Shown one piece after another: positions 8,968 through 19,919 of a DNA stretch of 64,000 nt. Each line of letters begins with the position of its first letter. Positions within the stretch are counted from its first letter, which is position 1. A program made the translations under genes and the position numbers. This DNA is from Clostridium sp. AM49-4BH (GTDB lineage Bacteria > Bacillota > Clostridia > Lachnospirales > Lachnospiraceae): NCBI RefSeq assembly GCF_003478335.1, contig NZ_QUFB01000010.1, positions 11,294 through 75,293 on the forward strand, given 5' to 3'. The notes beneath the pieces were generated by a model. It was not told where the DNA came from and made no database searches. It saw only the letters and a program-made list of their open reading frames with translations.

Positions 8968-9822
8968 TTATTGTAAGGACATGATCTTTTCTGTCATACG
9001 CAGTGCGCGTACATTTTTCTCAACGTCGTGCACACGGACCATATCCCAATGATTCAACGCCGCTAACACACTCGTTACCATCGTCCCCTCTTCCCGCTCC
9101 TCAACCGGAAGATCTAACGTAAGACCGATCACCGATTTTCTGGAAGTTGCCAGAAGAAGCGGCAATTCAAAATCCAAAAAAGTATCTAAATGTGCTAACA
9201 CCGCCAAATTCTGCTCGTATGTTTTGCCATAGCCAACACCGGGATCTAATATGATCTGATCTCTCGCTATGCCTGCCGCATCTGCGAGCATAAGCGATCT
9301 TTGCAGATCTTTCTTCATGTCGATCAGAAAATGCCCATATTCTGCTTTTGGACGATTATGCATAATGCAGACCGGTTTGTGGTGTTTTGCGACGATCTCC
9401 GCCATCGTACCGATCTCCCAAACAGATTTGCAGCCTTCCTGTGCGAATAGCTCATCATAACGCAGTCCCCATATATCATTTGCCATGTCTGCACCTGCAG
9501 ACAGTCCTGCGTCCATAACGGGTGCCTTGTAGGTGTCCAATGATACCGGTACATCAAATCGTTCTTTAACTTTTCGTATCACTTCTGTCACACGCTCGAT
9601 CTCTTCTTCCACGGTTATCTTCTGATAACCGGGTCTTGTTGATTCTCCTCCGATATCTATAATATCGGCACCCTGCGCGACCATTTCCTCCACATGCGCC
9701 AAAGCCTGATCTAAATGATTAAACTTGCCGCCATCCGAAAACGAGTCCGGTGTTACATTCAAAATTCCCATCACATATACATGATGTCCGTCAAATTGAA
9801 ATTGTTTTGTTCCTATCTGCAT
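8968..9822 (-). CDS. folP: Dihydropteroate synthase
   Basis: The 284-residue product joins p-aminobenzoate to 6-hydroxymethyl-dihydropterin diphosphate in folate synthesis and is the sulfonamide target. Clear motifs are GILNVTPDSFSDGG near residues 18-31, GGESTRPG near 58-65, and DPGVGYGKT near 193-201. folC lies two genes upstream on the same strand, with a MATE transporter between them. The other pterin genes (folE, folB, folK) are not in the window. Confidence 0.95.
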   Translation of the reverse strand: MQIGTKQFQFDGHHVYVMGILNVTPDSFSDGGKFNHLDQALAHVEEMVAQGADIIDIGGESTRPGYQKITVEEEIERVTEVIRKVKERFDVPVSLDTYKAPVMDAGLSAGADMANDIWGLRYDELFAQEGCKSVWEIGTMAEIVAKHHKPVCIMHNRPKAEYGHFLIDMKKDLQRSLMLADAAGIARDQIILDPGVGYGKTYEQNLAVLAHLDTFLDFELPLLLATSRKSVIGLTLDLPVEEREEGTMVTSVLAALNHWDMVRVHDVEKNVRALRMTEKIMSLQ

Positions 9823-9953
9823 GATTCATACCTTCCTACCACATACTTTGCGGTGAATATTCCTTACAACCGGTAAAGAATGATCCATATTACTGTCATC
9901 CTATAAAGATCGTGTCAAAAAACAACACTACATTATCATAGCATAATTTACTA

Positions 9954-11330
9954 TCAGTCGACAATAGTGCTGATCCAAATCCCTTTGCGGATCAAACCAT
10001 AGCCAATTGCGACTTTGATCAGATCTAACGACTGAACAATGGCATAGATCACAAGCACAGACAACGGCGTTGTTAAACACAACACTGCTGCTACCGGCAC
10101 TGTCACGACCCATGAAAATACACTATCAAACAAAAAGGTGATCACTGTCTTTCCACCGGAACGTAAAGTGAAATATAAGGAATTTAGCAGCCCCTGTATT
10201 GGGAAAAATAATGCTGTGATCACAATAAATTTCTGACCATACCCCCGTACCTGTTCGGTCGTATCGTATACTTTTGGAAAGATCCCTGAAAAAGCGATCA
10301 AAATAACGGTGAGGCCCACACAGACAAAACAGGTAAACCACATCAAATGAAACGCATTTTCTTTCGCTTTCTCAAACTTCCCGGCTCCAAGTGTCTGACC
10401 GGATAAAATTCCCACGGCAGAGCCTAATGCAACAAACACAACATTAAGCAGGTTACAGATAACATTAGAGATGGTAAGTCCCGCAACAATCTCTAAACCT
10501 TTGGTTGAATAACACTGGGTCAATGCCGCTAATCCTCCTGCCCACAAAAACTCATTAAAAAAGATAGGCAGACCTTTTTTGATCATCAGAATTGATATTT
10601 CCTTAGGGATGCGCATCGTTCGGTAAATACCGATCAGAAAACTGTGTGTTCTACGCTCATAATGTGCCCACGCTACCACGATCACGCACTCAACGATACG
10701 TGCTAACAATGTTGCGATCGCAGCTCCTTTTACTTCAAGTCTTGGCATTCCAAATTTGCCAAAGATCAACAGGTAATTAAACACGATATCAACGATAACG
10801 GATAGTATCCCGGCAATCATTGGTTTGACGCTATATCCGGTCTCTCTTAAGCTGCTGGCGTATACCTGCGTAATACTAAAAGGCAGCAGCGTAAACAACA
10901 TGATCGTCATATATTCTTTTCCCAGATGCATGGTAAGCGCTGCATCCATCTGCGCACTTTCACCATGTAGATACATACTAATCAGGGTTTCTCCACTTGT
11001 CATAAAAATAAGCGTTCCTATAATAACACATGCGAGACATATCCAGAGCTTGATACGAAAGGTATGTCGAAATCCCTCCTCATTTCTTTGTCCATAATAT
11101 TGCGCACCATAGATACCCGGACCTGATATTCCTCCGAATATTGCAAGGTTAAACACAAAGATCAGCTGTCCTACAATAGAAACTGCGGTCATCGATTCTG
11201 TGCCCAGCTTTCCCACCATAACATTATCAACCAATCCCACCATATTCGTGATCCCGTTTTGGATCATCATCGGTACCGCAAGCAATAACGCTCTTTTATA
11301 TATTTCTGTTCTTTTGGTTTGTTCCCTCAT
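9954..11330 (-). CDS. MATE family efflux transporter
   Basis: The ATG at 11330 gives 458 residues and is preferred: GGAGGA lies directly upstream, and the longer frame would run far back into folC. The product has about twelve membrane segments and begins with the usual MATE segment (ALLLAVPMMIQNGITNMVGLVDNVMVG). A second homologous half (near GLPIFFNEFLWAGG) follows. MATE proteins export cationic drugs or metabolites using sodium or proton gradients. It sits between folC and folP. The folC stop codon lies in its ribosome site, which suggests coupled translation. The substrate is unknown. Confidence 0.88.
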   Translation of the reverse strand: MREQTKRTEIYKRALLLAVPMMIQNGITNMVGLVDNVMVGKLGTESMTAVSIVGQLIFVFNLAIFGGISGPGIYGAQYYGQRNEEGFRHTFRIKLWICLACVIIGTLIFMTSGETLISMYLHGESAQMDAALTMHLGKEYMTIMLFTLLPFSITQVYASSLRETGYSVKPMIAGILSVIVDIVFNYLLIFGKFGMPRLEVKGAAIATLLARIVECVIVVAWAHYERRTHSFLIGIYRTMRIPKEISILMIKKGLPIFFNEFLWAGGLAALTQCYSTKGLEIVAGLTISNVICNLLNVVFVALGSAVGILSGQTLGAGKFEKAKENAFHLMWFTCFVCVGLTVILIAFSGIFPKVYDTTEQVRGYGQKFIVITALFFPIQGLLNSLYFTLRSGGKTVITFLFDSVFSWVVTVPVAAVLCLTTPLSVLVIYAIVQSLDLIKVAIGYGLIRKGIWISTIVD

Positions 11331-11331
11331 T

Positions 11332-12660
11332 CTATTCCTCCATTTCACCTGCTTCCGACATAAAACGCTGTACCGCACCCTGAATGGACAACGAGCCACA
11401 GATTATCGTATTTTCTCCAACCTGTAATGTCTGATAAAGCGCATCCGACATCGTGCGAACATCTTGTATATCTTCTAAAGATAACCTGTTCTCTCCAAAC
11501 TTCTGTGCTGTCTGCCATATCGATTTTGCCAATTTACCGCTATCAAGCCCTCTGGGACCCGGTGCAGTCACGGTCAAAAAACGCTTGGCATACGGAAGCA
11601 GAATATGAATCATTTTTTGATACTCTTTATCCGCAAAAACGCCCATAATAAATTGCCATTTTTGTCCCGGATAATATGCTTCTAAGCTTTGTGCAAGCCG
11701 TTTGGCAGCATCCTCATTATGTGCTCCGTCCAATAAAATGATCGGCTTCTTGCAGATCACTTCCATTCTGCCGGGCCACCGGCTGGAATATATTCCCCGT
11801 TTCATACTCTCTTCGTTGATCTTTGCAAAGCCAATCGACTGCATGCACTGTGCGGTTTCCAGTGCAAGTGCTGCATTATCAATCTGATACAATCCCGGCG
11901 TAGATAACACATAGGACCGGTCACGATAATAAAACTGCGTCTCTTCGCAGGAATGGATCTGTACTTGTCCCACCGATTGCACCAGATGCAAATGTGCACC
12001 GGTTTCACGACATACACGCTCTAATAATGGCTGTAATTCTTTAGGCGGTGCAGATACGACCTGTGCTCCCTTCTTAATGATCCCATATTTTTCTTCAGCA
12101 ATCTCCGTGACCGTTTCTCCTAAAATCGCCATATGATCTCTGCTGATCGAAGTAATCATACAAAGCAGCGGATCGGTAATAAAATTCGTGGCATCCATTC
12201 TTCCCCCAAGACCACATTCGACTAACATGACATCCACATTCCAGTCCACACCCTGCTGCATTGCCAATATCGTCTCAATCTCGAATGCTGTAGGATGATG
12301 ATATCCCTCTTTGACCATCTGCTCGCAAAAAACGCGCAATTTAGTCAGCAGCTTTGCTGCTTCCTGTGCTGAGATCGTAACTGCTTGCTCTGTATATGGC
12401 TCCCATTTCTGAACACGCTCCAAATAATGCGTTGTCGGTGACACGTAACGTCCCACACGATATCCCGATGCCGCCAAAATACCAGCCAGATAATTTCCTG
12501 CAGACCCTTTTCCATTGGTTCCTGCAATATGCACAATCTGTAATTTTTTATCCGGCCTATCCATATATTCCGCCAATCTTGTGACTTCCTTCAACGAATA
12601 GTCACTTCCGAGATTTCCCTGAATATGTGCAATATAGTTACGCGCTTCCTCATAATTCAT
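11332..12660 (-). CDS. folC: Folylpolyglutamate synthase / dihydrofolate synthase
   Basis: The 442-residue Mur ligase-type enzyme adds glutamate to dihydropteroate and folates using ATP. The P-loop is IAGTNGKGSAG near residue 49, and LVECGLGGRMDATN follows near 148-161. The C-terminal ligase domain includes ILLDGAHNEDA. The ATG at 12660 (MNYEEARNYI) has GGAGG eight bases upstream; an alternative ATG two codons earlier is too close. It starts the folC-MATE-folP-acyP-proS run. Confidence 0.93.
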   Translation of the reverse strand: MNYEEARNYIAHIQGNLGSDYSLKEVTRLAEYMDRPDKKLQIVHIAGTNGKGSAGNYLAGILAASGYRVGRYVSPTTHYLERVQKWEPYTEQAVTISAQEAAKLLTKLRVFCEQMVKEGYHHPTAFEIETILAMQQGVDWNVDVMLVECGLGGRMDATNFITDPLLCMITSISRDHMAILGETVTEIAEEKYGIIKKGAQVVSAPPKELQPLLERVCRETGAHLHLVQSVGQVQIHSCEETQFYYRDRSYVLSTPGLYQIDNAALALETAQCMQSIGFAKINEESMKRGIYSSRWPGRMEVICKKPIILLDGAHNEDAAKRLAQSLEAYYPGQKWQFIMGVFADKEYQKMIHILLPYAKRFLTVTAPGPRGLDSGKLAKSIWQTAQKFGENRLSLEDIQDVRTMSDALYQTLQVGENTIICGSLSIQGAVQRFMSEAGEMEE

Positions 12661-12700
12661 GTCCATTTCCTCCAACTGCTATACGAGATCAAAACTTCTC

Positions 12701-12742
12701 AAAAAAAGGATCGTTACCCCAAAATTTTCAGAGTAACGATCC
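12701..12742 (-). terminator. Intrinsic terminator after serA
   Basis: A perfect 10-bp stem (GGATCGTTAC with its complement), a 15-nt loop and seven T residues on the minus strand follow the serA stop by about 25 nt. Confidence 0.9.
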
Positions 12743-12764
12743 GGCAAATTATGTATGTACTACA

Positions 12765-13928
12765 TTATTTGATGATACGTACCTTTAATACACCATCAAT
12801 TGCATTCAGCTTATCTTCCAATGCCTTTGAAGAAGCAGCATCAATATCGAATACACAATATGAATAATCACCACGGCTCTTATTTGTCATATGTGCGATA
12901 TTAATTCCTTCTTCAGCAAATACATTGGTAAACTGTGTCAACATCGTTGGGATGTTTTTATGTGCAACTGTAATACGTCCTTCTGTATTGCAGACACCTG
13001 CATTACAATTTGGATAGTTTACAGAATTGATGATATTACCATTCTCTAAAAATTCACGAAGCTCATGTACTGCCATAACGGCACAGTTATCTTCTGACTC
13101 TGCTGTAGAGGCACCGAGATGCGGTGTTGCGATCACATTCGGCATCTTAACAACGGCTGGATTTGGGAAATCTGTTACATAACGACGCACCTTTCCAGAC
13201 TCCAAAGCAGCTTTCATGTCATCATCATTTACCAAAAGATCACGTGCAAAGTTCAAGATAACAACGCCATCCTTCATCTGATCGAAAGCTTCCTTGTTGA
13301 GCATTCCTTTTGTCTCAGGAATATAAGGAACATGAATTGTAATATAATCACATACCTGATACAGCTCATCGTAAGATTTTACAACGGTAACATCTCTGGA
13401 AAGAGATAACGCATTATTAACGGATAAGAATGGATCTACACCATAGATCTCCATTCCGAAATGTCTTGCCACATTAGCAACTAACACACCGATAGCTCCA
13501 AGTCCGATAACACCAAGTTTTTTGCCTTTTAACTCTGTACCGGCAAAATTCTTCTTTGCCTTTTCCATGGATTTGGAAATATTTTCATCGTCAGCGTTGT
13601 CCTTAACCCACTGCATTCCACCTGCAATATCTCTGGCAGCCAAAAGCATACCGGATACCACCATCTCTTTTACACCGTTAGCATTTGCACCCGGTGTGTT
13701 AAATACAACGATACCCTGATCCGCACATTTATCCAATGGAATATTGTTGACACCGGCACCGGCACGTGCGATAGCACAGAGCTTATCAGAAAGCTCCATA
13801 TCATGCATCGCTGCACTTCTAACAAGCACTACATCAGCCGCATTCACATCATCTGTCTTTTCATATTGTCCATCAAAACCATCTAAGCCAATCTGTGCGA
13901 TCGGATTTAAGCAACTATACTGAAACAT
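12765..13928 (-). CDS. serA: D-3-phosphoglycerate dehydrogenase
   Basis: The 387-residue product catalyses the first step of serine synthesis from 3-phosphoglycerate. The substrate-binding N-terminal part has RAGAGVNNIPL. The NAD fold GLGAIGVLVANVA is near residues 142-154, a catalytic arginine lies in NFARDLLV, and the catalytic histidine in TPHLGASTAES. The last 65 residues form an ACT domain, suggesting serine feedback. The serC stop and serA start overlap as TAATG, so the pair is translationally coupled. A strong terminator ends the unit. Confidence 0.95.
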   Translation of the reverse strand: MFQYSCLNPIAQIGLDGFDGQYEKTDDVNAADVVLVRSAAMHDMELSDKLCAIARAGAGVNNIPLDKCADQGIVVFNTPGANANGVKEMVVSGMLLAARDIAGGMQWVKDNADDENISKSMEKAKKNFAGTELKGKKLGVIGLGAIGVLVANVARHFGMEIYGVDPFLSVNNALSLSRDVTVVKSYDELYQVCDYITIHVPYIPETKGMLNKEAFDQMKDGVVILNFARDLLVNDDDMKAALESGKVRRYVTDFPNPAVVKMPNVIATPHLGASTAESEDNCAVMAVHELREFLENGNIINSVNYPNCNAGVCNTEGRITVAHKNIPTMLTQFTNVFAEEGINIAHMTNKSRGDYSYCVFDIDAASSKALEDKLNAIDGVLKVRIIK

Positions 13929-15010
13929 TACGCATTTTCCTCCTCGAACTTCTTCATAAATTCAACCAACTTCTCTACGCCCTCTTTTGGCATTGCATTG
14001 TAAATGCTGGCTCTCATTCCACCTACGGTACGATGACCTTTCAAGTTAACAAAACCAGCTTCTGTTGCTTCTTTGACAAACTTAGCATCCATATCTGCAT
14101 CACCTGTTACAAACGGAACATTCATCAAAGAACGATCTTTTGGCACTACCGTACCCTTGAACAGTTTACTCTGATCCAAGAAGTCATACAGGATCTTTGC
14201 TTTCTCTTCGTTGTGCTTCTTCATAGCCTCTAAGCCGCCCATTTTCTTGAGCCACTTAAATACCTTACCGCAAATGTAAATACCATATGCCGGTGGTGTG
14301 TTATACAGAGACTGTGCATCTGCATGTATTTTGTACTGTAACATTGTTGGTGTACCTTCCAAAACATCTTCTGTAATAAGATCCTCGCGGATGATCACAA
14401 TGACAACACCTGCCGGTCCGATATTTTTCTGTACACCGCCATAAATCACGCCATACTTTGTGACATCTACCGGTTCTGACAAAAAGCAGGAAGATACATC
14501 TGCAACTAATGTCTTACCCTTTGTGTTTGGCAGCTCTTTGTATTTCGTACCATAAATTGTGTTATTTTCACAAATGTATACATAGTCGGCATCTTCGGAG
14601 ATCGGCAGATCCGAACAGTCTGGGATGTACGAGAATGTTTTATCCTCGGAGGAAGCGATCTTATTCGCTTTACCATATTTGGAAGCTTCCTGCCATGCCT
14701 TCTTTGCCCATTGTCCGGTTACAATGTAATCAGCGACCTTGTTCTTCATCAGATTCATCGGAATCATTGCAAACTGCTGTGAAGCACCTCCCTGAAGGAA
14801 GAGTACCTTGTAGTTATCCGGAATATTCATCAGATCACGCAGATCCTGTTCTGCGGTCTTGATAATATTATCATACACCTTTGAGCGATGACTCATTTCC
14901 ATAACGGACATGCCGGAACCCTGATAATCCAACATCTCATCTGCTGCTTCCTGCAATACTTCCTCTGGCAATACTGCCGGTCCTGCTGAAAAATTATAAA
15001 CTCTGCTCAT
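13928..15010 (-). CDS. serC: Phosphoserine aminotransferase
   Basis: The 360-residue class V aminotransferase converts 3-phosphohydroxypyruvate to phosphoserine. The N-terminus VYNFSAGPAVLPEEVL is diagnostic. The PLP lysine lies in YGGVQKNIGPAG, and the C-terminal half includes LKGHRTVGGMRASIYN. The ATG at 15010 has GAGGAG five bases upstream and is preferred over the ATG four codons earlier, which overlaps that site. The 207 nt in front of it hold its leader. Phosphoserine phosphatase (serB) is not in the window. Confidence 0.95.
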   Translation of the reverse strand: MSRVYNFSAGPAVLPEEVLQEAADEMLDYQGSGMSVMEMSHRSKVYDNIIKTAEQDLRDLMNIPDNYKVLFLQGGASQQFAMIPMNLMKNKVADYIVTGQWAKKAWQEASKYGKANKIASSEDKTFSYIPDCSDLPISEDADYVYICENNTIYGTKYKELPNTKGKTLVADVSSCFLSEPVDVTKYGVIYGGVQKNIGPAGVVIVIIREDLITEDVLEGTPTMLQYKIHADAQSLYNTPPAYGIYICGKVFKWLKKMGGLEAMKKHNEEKAKILYDFLDQSKLFKGTVVPKDRSLMNVPFVTGDADMDAKFVKEATEAGFVNLKGHRTVGGMRASIYNAMPKEGVEKLVEFMKKFEEENA

Positions 15011-15217
15011 ATTTCTCCTCATTTCTGTATACGCATATTTTTATTGAATTTTTGCGGCGCATACTACGCAAAAACCAAAACGGTCCGGGAATCCCCTTTC
15101 CTTTTGTCACTTTGTAAATATATGAAACCCTGCTATGTATCATGAATATCAAAACATTCAACTCTTCCACTAAAGCCTACTCGAACTTCGTGTCAGACTA
15201 TACCAGGATTAACACGC

Positions 15218-16903
15218 TTACTGCTGTTTTTGCAAATCTTTCTCATCAAAACAGTCTTCTAAGTTCTTACCCGGTGCAACCATCGGGAATACCTTATCAT
15301 CACTCTCGATCACAACCTCGATCACAACCGGTCCTTCCGTAGAAAGTGCTTCTTTGATTGCTCCCTCAACCTCTTCCTTCTTTGTAACTCTGATTGCTTT
15401 CACCCCAAGTGCCTCAGACAGTTTGATATAATCAACTTTGTCATTCAGTACCGTCTGCGAATAACGTTTTCCATAGAATAACGTCTGCCACTGGCGAACC
15501 ATTCCAAGCACCTGATTGTTAATAATAACCTCAATAATCGGAATGTTATAACGGCTTGCAGTTGCTAACTCATTCATGTTCATGCGGAAGCATCCATCTC
15601 CGGCAATGTTAATAACACGTTTATCCGGACAGCCGACCTGTGCACCCAGTGATGCACCCAATCCATATCCCATTGTTCCAAGGCCACCGGAAGTAATCAG
15701 TGTGCGTGGATGTGTATAGTGGTAATACTGCGCCGCCCACATCTGATGCTGACCGACTTCCGTACAAATGATCGTCTTATCACTGTCTGTCAACTCGTCC
15801 AACTTCTCCATAACATATGGACAAGTCAATCCCTCCTCAGAATAAGTCATTGGCAGTGCATCCTTTCTTGCCATCACCTTATCCATCCACTCTTTATGAT
15901 ACATCTGTTCCATGCGCTCATTCATACGCTCCAAAACAGCTTTCACATCACCAATAATGCTCATATCAACCGATACATTCTTGTTGATCTCCGCTTCATC
16001 AATGTCAATCTGAATGATCGTTGCATTCTTCGCATAGTTTGCCGTATTGCCTGTCACACGATCAGAGAAGCGGGAACCAACAACTACCAGCGCATCGCAC
16101 TCTGAAACACTTAAATTGGCAGTCTTTGTTCCATGCATTCCAAGCATTCCCACATATCGGTCATCGGTACCCGGAAATGCACCTTTACCCATTAACGTAT
16201 CCGTTACCGGTGCGTCTACTTTTTCCACAAATTCCTTAAGTTCTTTATCCGCACCTGAGATCACAGCGCCGCCACCAACGAATACCATCGGTTTCTTGGC
16301 ATTGCGCAGTACCTTGATTGCCTCATCAATAACAGCATCGTCAATATTTTCTGTGCTGCGTTCGATCTTTTCCGGAACTTTCGGCTCATATTCAGCTTTG
16401 TCACTCGTTGCATTTTTCGCAATATCGATCAAGACCGGACCCGGTCTGCCGGATTTTGCGATCGTAAAGGCACGACGGATCGTATCAGCCAATTTATCAA
16501 CTTCCTTTACCAGAAAGCTGTATTTCGTAATCGGCATTGCCACTCCGGCAATATCAATTTCCTGGAAAGAATCTTTACCCAGTAACGCCTTGCCAACGTT
16601 ACATGTAATAGCAACCAATGGAACAGAATCCATATAAGCTGTCGCGATTCCGGTAACTAAATTAGTTGCTCCGGGTCCGCTTGTTGCCATACATACACCG
16701 ACTTTACCTGTTGCTCTGGCATATCCATCTGCTGCATGAGATGCTCCCTGCTCATGAGATGTAAGGACATGTCTAATTTCATCCTGATGACGATATAATT
16801 CGTCATATATGTTCAGAATAGCACCACCCGGATAACCGAATACTGTGTCTACCCCTTGTTCTTTCAAACATTCTATCACAATCTGTGAACCTGTTAATTG
16901 CAT
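15218..16903 (-). CDS. ilvB: Acetolactate synthase large subunit
   Basis: The 561-residue thiamine diphosphate enzyme makes acetolactate or acetohydroxybutyrate in branched-chain amino acid synthesis. The N-terminal TPP-binding part has FGYPGGAILN and the catalytic glutamate in LTSHEQGASHAADGYARA. A FAD-binding middle domain follows, then the metal motif GDGCFRMNMNELATA. It is the last gene of leuB-ilvD-ilvB, 17 nt after ilvD. No small regulatory subunit (ilvN/ilvH) follows, so it must come from elsewhere or be missing. A catabolic AlsS-type role is less likely given the neighbours. Confidence 0.94.
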   Translation of the reverse strand: MQLTGSQIVIECLKEQGVDTVFGYPGGAILNIYDELYRHQDEIRHVLTSHEQGASHAADGYARATGKVGVCMATSGPGATNLVTGIATAYMDSVPLVAITCNVGKALLGKDSFQEIDIAGVAMPITKYSFLVKEVDKLADTIRRAFTIAKSGRPGPVLIDIAKNATSDKAEYEPKVPEKIERSTENIDDAVIDEAIKVLRNAKKPMVFVGGGAVISGADKELKEFVEKVDAPVTDTLMGKGAFPGTDDRYVGMLGMHGTKTANLSVSECDALVVVGSRFSDRVTGNTANYAKNATIIQIDIDEAEINKNVSVDMSIIGDVKAVLERMNERMEQMYHKEWMDKVMARKDALPMTYSEEGLTCPYVMEKLDELTDSDKTIICTEVGQHQMWAAQYYHYTHPRTLITSGGLGTMGYGLGASLGAQVGCPDKRVINIAGDGCFRMNMNELATASRYNIPIIEVIINNQVLGMVRQWQTLFYGKRYSQTVLNDKVDYIKLSEALGVKAIRVTKKEEVEGAIKEALSTEGPVVIEVVIESDDKVFPMVAPGKNLEDCFDEKDLQKQQ

Positions 16904-16920
16904 GACTTTCCTCCACTCTT

Positions 16921-18585
16921 CTACTGAATCTGTAAAATTGCTCCCTTATCTGCTGATGTAACCATCGACGCATAGCGTGCCAAATAACCACTCTTAACCT
17001 TCGGCTCTCTTGGCTGCCATTTTGCACGACGCTCTGCCAAAACTTCATCAGAGACTTTAACATTAATCGTATTTGCCGGGATATCAATTGCAATAATATC
17101 ACCTTCTTCGACTAAAGCGATCGGACCGCCAACGGCTGCCTCTGGAGAAATATGTCCAATACTTGCTCCACGCGATGCACCGGAAAATCTTCCGTCTGTG
17201 ATCAATGCTACACTAGAGCCAAGTCCCATACCAGCAATTGCAGAAGTCGGATTCAACATCTCACGCATTCCAGGACCACCCTTAGGTCCCTCATAGCGGA
17301 TAACTACTACGTCTCCAGCAACGATCTTGCCACCCTTGATAGCCGCAATAGCGTCTTCCTCGCATTCGAACACACGTGCCGGGCCTTCATGTACCATCAT
17401 CTCCGGAACTACTGCAGAACGTTTTACCACGCCGGAATCCGGTGCGATATTACCTCGCAGTACTGCAATTCCGCCAGTCTCGCTATATGGATTGTCAATC
17501 GGACGAATAACTTCCGGATTGCGGTTGACACAATCTTTAATATTCTCCCCTACCGTCTTACAGGTAGCAGTAATAAGTTCTGTATTTAATAAGCCCTTCT
17601 TGCTCAGCTCATTCATAACAGCATAGACACCGCCTGCCTCGTTCAACTCTTCCATATAGGTATGTCCTGCCGGCGCTAAATGACACAAGTTCGGAGTCTT
17701 TGCACTGATATGATTTGCGATATCTAAGTTAAGTTCTACGCCTGCTTCATGTGCGATCGCCGGAAGATGAAGCATTGTATTTGTAGAACATCCAAGTGCC
17801 ATATCTACAGTCAACGCATTCATAAATGCCTGCTCTGTCAAAATATCTCTTGGACGGATATTTTTCTCCAAAAGTTCCATGATCTTCATTCCTGCATGCT
17901 TTGCAAGCTTGATTCTCTGAGAATATACAGCCGGGATAGTACCATTACCCTGCAATCCCATACCGATCGCCTCTGTCAGACAATTCATACTGTTAGCGGT
18001 GTACATACCGGAGCAGGAACCACATGTCGGACAAGCGTTGCAAACATAATCATTTACCTGTTCCTCTGTCATCTTACCTGCCGCATGAGCACCAACTGCC
18101 TCAAACATAGAAGATAACGATGTCTTGTTGCCCTGAACATGACCGGCTAACATTGGTCCACCGCTGACAAAAATTGTTGGTATATTCAATCTTGCAGCTG
18201 CCATCAACAGCCCCGGAACATTTTTATCGCAGTTTGGCACCATGACCAATGCATCAAACTGATGCGCCAGTGCCATACACTCTGTGGAATCACAGATCAG
18301 ATCTCTTGTCACAAGAGAGTATTTCATACCGGTATGTCCCATCGCAATACCATCACACACAGCGATTGCCGGAAAAACAATTGGAGTACCACCAGCCATA
18401 GCAACACCCATTTTAACGGCATCAACGATCTTATCAATATTCATATGTCCCGGTACGATCTCATTGTAAGAACTCACAATACCGATCAACGGCTTTTCCA
18501 ATTCTTCTTCTGTAATTCCTAATGCATTAAACAACGATCTCTGAGGTGCTGTCTGCATTCCCTTCTTTACTGCATCACTTCTCAT
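16921..18585 (-). CDS. ilvD: Dihydroxy-acid dehydratase
   Basis: The 554-residue iron-sulfur dehydratase acts in valine, leucine and isoleucine synthesis. Cluster-binding cysteines are visible in [11 protein letters not shown] and in [30 protein letters not shown] and [15 protein letters not shown] are further family motifs. The start is uncertain. The ATG at 18585 is used here, but a GTG three codons upstream has better spacing to AAAGGA. It lies between leuB and ilvB on one strand. Confidence 0.96.
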   Translation of the reverse strand: MRSDAVKKGMQTAPQRSLFNALGITEEELEKPLIGIVSSYNEIVPGHMNIDKIVDAVKMGVAMAGGTPIVFPAIAVCDGIAMGHTGMKYSLVTRDLICDSTECMALAHQFDALVMVPNCDKNVPGLLMAAARLNIPTIFVSGGPMLAGHVQGNKTSLSSMFEAVGAHAAGKMTEEQVNDYVCNACPTCGSCSGMYTANSMNCLTEAIGMGLQGNGTIPAVYSQRIKLAKHAGMKIMELLEKNIRPRDILTEQAFMNALTVDMALGCSTNTMLHLPAIAHEAGVELNLDIANHISAKTPNLCHLAPAGHTYMEELNEAGGVYAVMNELSKKGLLNTELITATCKTVGENIKDCVNRNPEVIRPIDNPYSETGGIAVLRGNIAPDSGVVKRSAVVPEMMVHEGPARVFECEEDAIAAIKGGKIVAGDVVVIRYEGPKGGPGMREMLNPTSAIAGMGLGSSVALITDGRFSGASRGASIGHISPEAAVGGPIALVEEGDIIAIDIPANTINVKVSDEVLAERRAKWQPREPKVKSGYLARYASMVTSADKGAILQIQ

Positions 18586-18662
18586 AATAATCACTTATTC
18601 CTTTCCAGACCTGCCATTTGAATCTGCAGGCACCAATATCTACCTTGTGTATTTATGTTCTA

Positions 18663-19745
18663 TTAAATACGATCTGCGATCAGATCACCCATCTGTATTG
18701 TTCCGACCTGCGTCTTTCCCTCGTCCATGATATCGATCGTACGATATCCGTCTTTAAGTACCTGCTTCACGGCATTCTCGATCGCATCGGCTTCTTTTTC
18801 CAGATCAAAGGAATAACGAAGCATCATCGCTGCAGATAAAATAGTTGCGATTGGATTCGCCTTATCTTGTCCTGCAATATCCGGTGCAGATCCATGACTC
18901 GGCTCGTATAGACCTAACTTCGTTGCACCAAGGCTTGCAGAAGACAACATACCGATCGATCCGGTCACCATACTTGCCTCATCTGATAAAATATCACCAA
19001 ACATATTCTCTGTAAGGATCACATCAAACTGCTTTGGATCACGCACAAGCTGCATCGCACAGTTATCTACTAACATATGAGTAAGTTCCACTTCCGGATA
19101 ATCCTTTGCCACTTCCTCGACAACACTTCTCCACAAACGGGAAGAATCCAAAACATTCGCTTTATCCACGCTGCAAACCTTTTTACCACGCTTCATTGCG
19201 ACATCAAATCCCCATTTGGCGATACGACGTATTTCATTTTCATCATACGTCAACGTGTCGATCGCTTTCTTAACACCATTCTCTTCAACCGTCTTACGAT
19301 CTCCAAAATACAGACCGCCGGTAAGCTCACGCATTACCACAAAATCAAATCCACCCTCTGTCAGTTCCGGTTTCAACGGACATGCACCGCTAAGTTCATC
19401 AAACAACACAGCCGGACGAATATTAGCATATAATTCCAGTCCCTTACGAATCTTCAGTAATCCTGCCTCCGGTCGTTTATCCGGTGGAAGCTGATACCAA
19501 TTAGACTGTCCGACGTTGCCGCCCACGGCACCTAACAACACGGAATCGCTTGCTTTCGCAGCTTCCAGTGTCTCCTCGGTCAACGGCTCTCCATAAGCAT
19601 CAATGGAACATCCACCCATTAACAGCTCCTGATATGTAAACTCATGACCATATTTCTGTCCAACCTTGTCTAATACCTTTCTTGCCTCTCTGACAATTTC
19701 CGGACCGATACCATCACCAGGTATCACGGCTACCTTATAATTCAT
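18663..19745 (-). CDS. leuB: 3-isopropylmalate dehydrogenase
   Basis: The 360-residue NAD-dependent beta-decarboxylating dehydrogenase acts in leucine synthesis. It starts [17 protein letters not shown], contains the conserved [11 protein letters not shown], and has the metal and substrate segment [17 protein letters not shown]. The ATG at 19745 follows a GGAGGTT site; the earlier in-frame ATG is part of that site. It is first in the leuB-ilvD-ilvB unit, behind a recognisable promoter. leuA, leuC and leuD are outside the window. Confidence 0.96.
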   Translation of the reverse strand: MNYKVAVIPGDGIGPEIVREARKVLDKVGQKYGHEFTYQELLMGGCSIDAYGEPLTEETLEAAKASDSVLLGAVGGNVGQSNWYQLPPDKRPEAGLLKIRKGLELYANIRPAVLFDELSGACPLKPELTEGGFDFVVMRELTGGLYFGDRKTVEENGVKKAIDTLTYDENEIRRIAKWGFDVAMKRGKKVCSVDKANVLDSSRLWRSVVEEVAKDYPEVELTHMLVDNCAMQLVRDPKQFDVILTENMFGDILSDEASMVTGSIGMLSSASLGATKLGLYEPSHGSAPDIAGQDKANPIATILSAAMMLRYSFDLEKEADAIENAVKQVLKDGYRTIDIMDEGKTQVGTIQMGDLIADRI

Positions 19746-19844
19746 TGGAACCTCCATTCTGCGGTCTTTTCTCTGTACGCCATAAAGAACGCATTACCAT
19801 CAAAATTTGCATTTTATAAAGAATCTTAAAACGCATCACATTAT

Positions 19845-19873
19845 AGTTTATACAGAATCACTTTTTGTGTCAA
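19845..19873 (-). promoter_or_regulatory. Sigma-A type promoter for leuB-ilvD-ilvB
   Basis: On the minus strand TTGACA (19868-19873) and TAAACT (19845-19850) are separated by 17 nt; a TATAAT lies five bases further on. The leader to leuB is about 95 nt. No T-box or attenuator fold was recognised in it. Confidence 0.55.
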
Positions 19874-19919
19874 GTGTTGGGTGATGCAAACTTATTTCGT
19901 TATGCTCCTCATGCAATAG

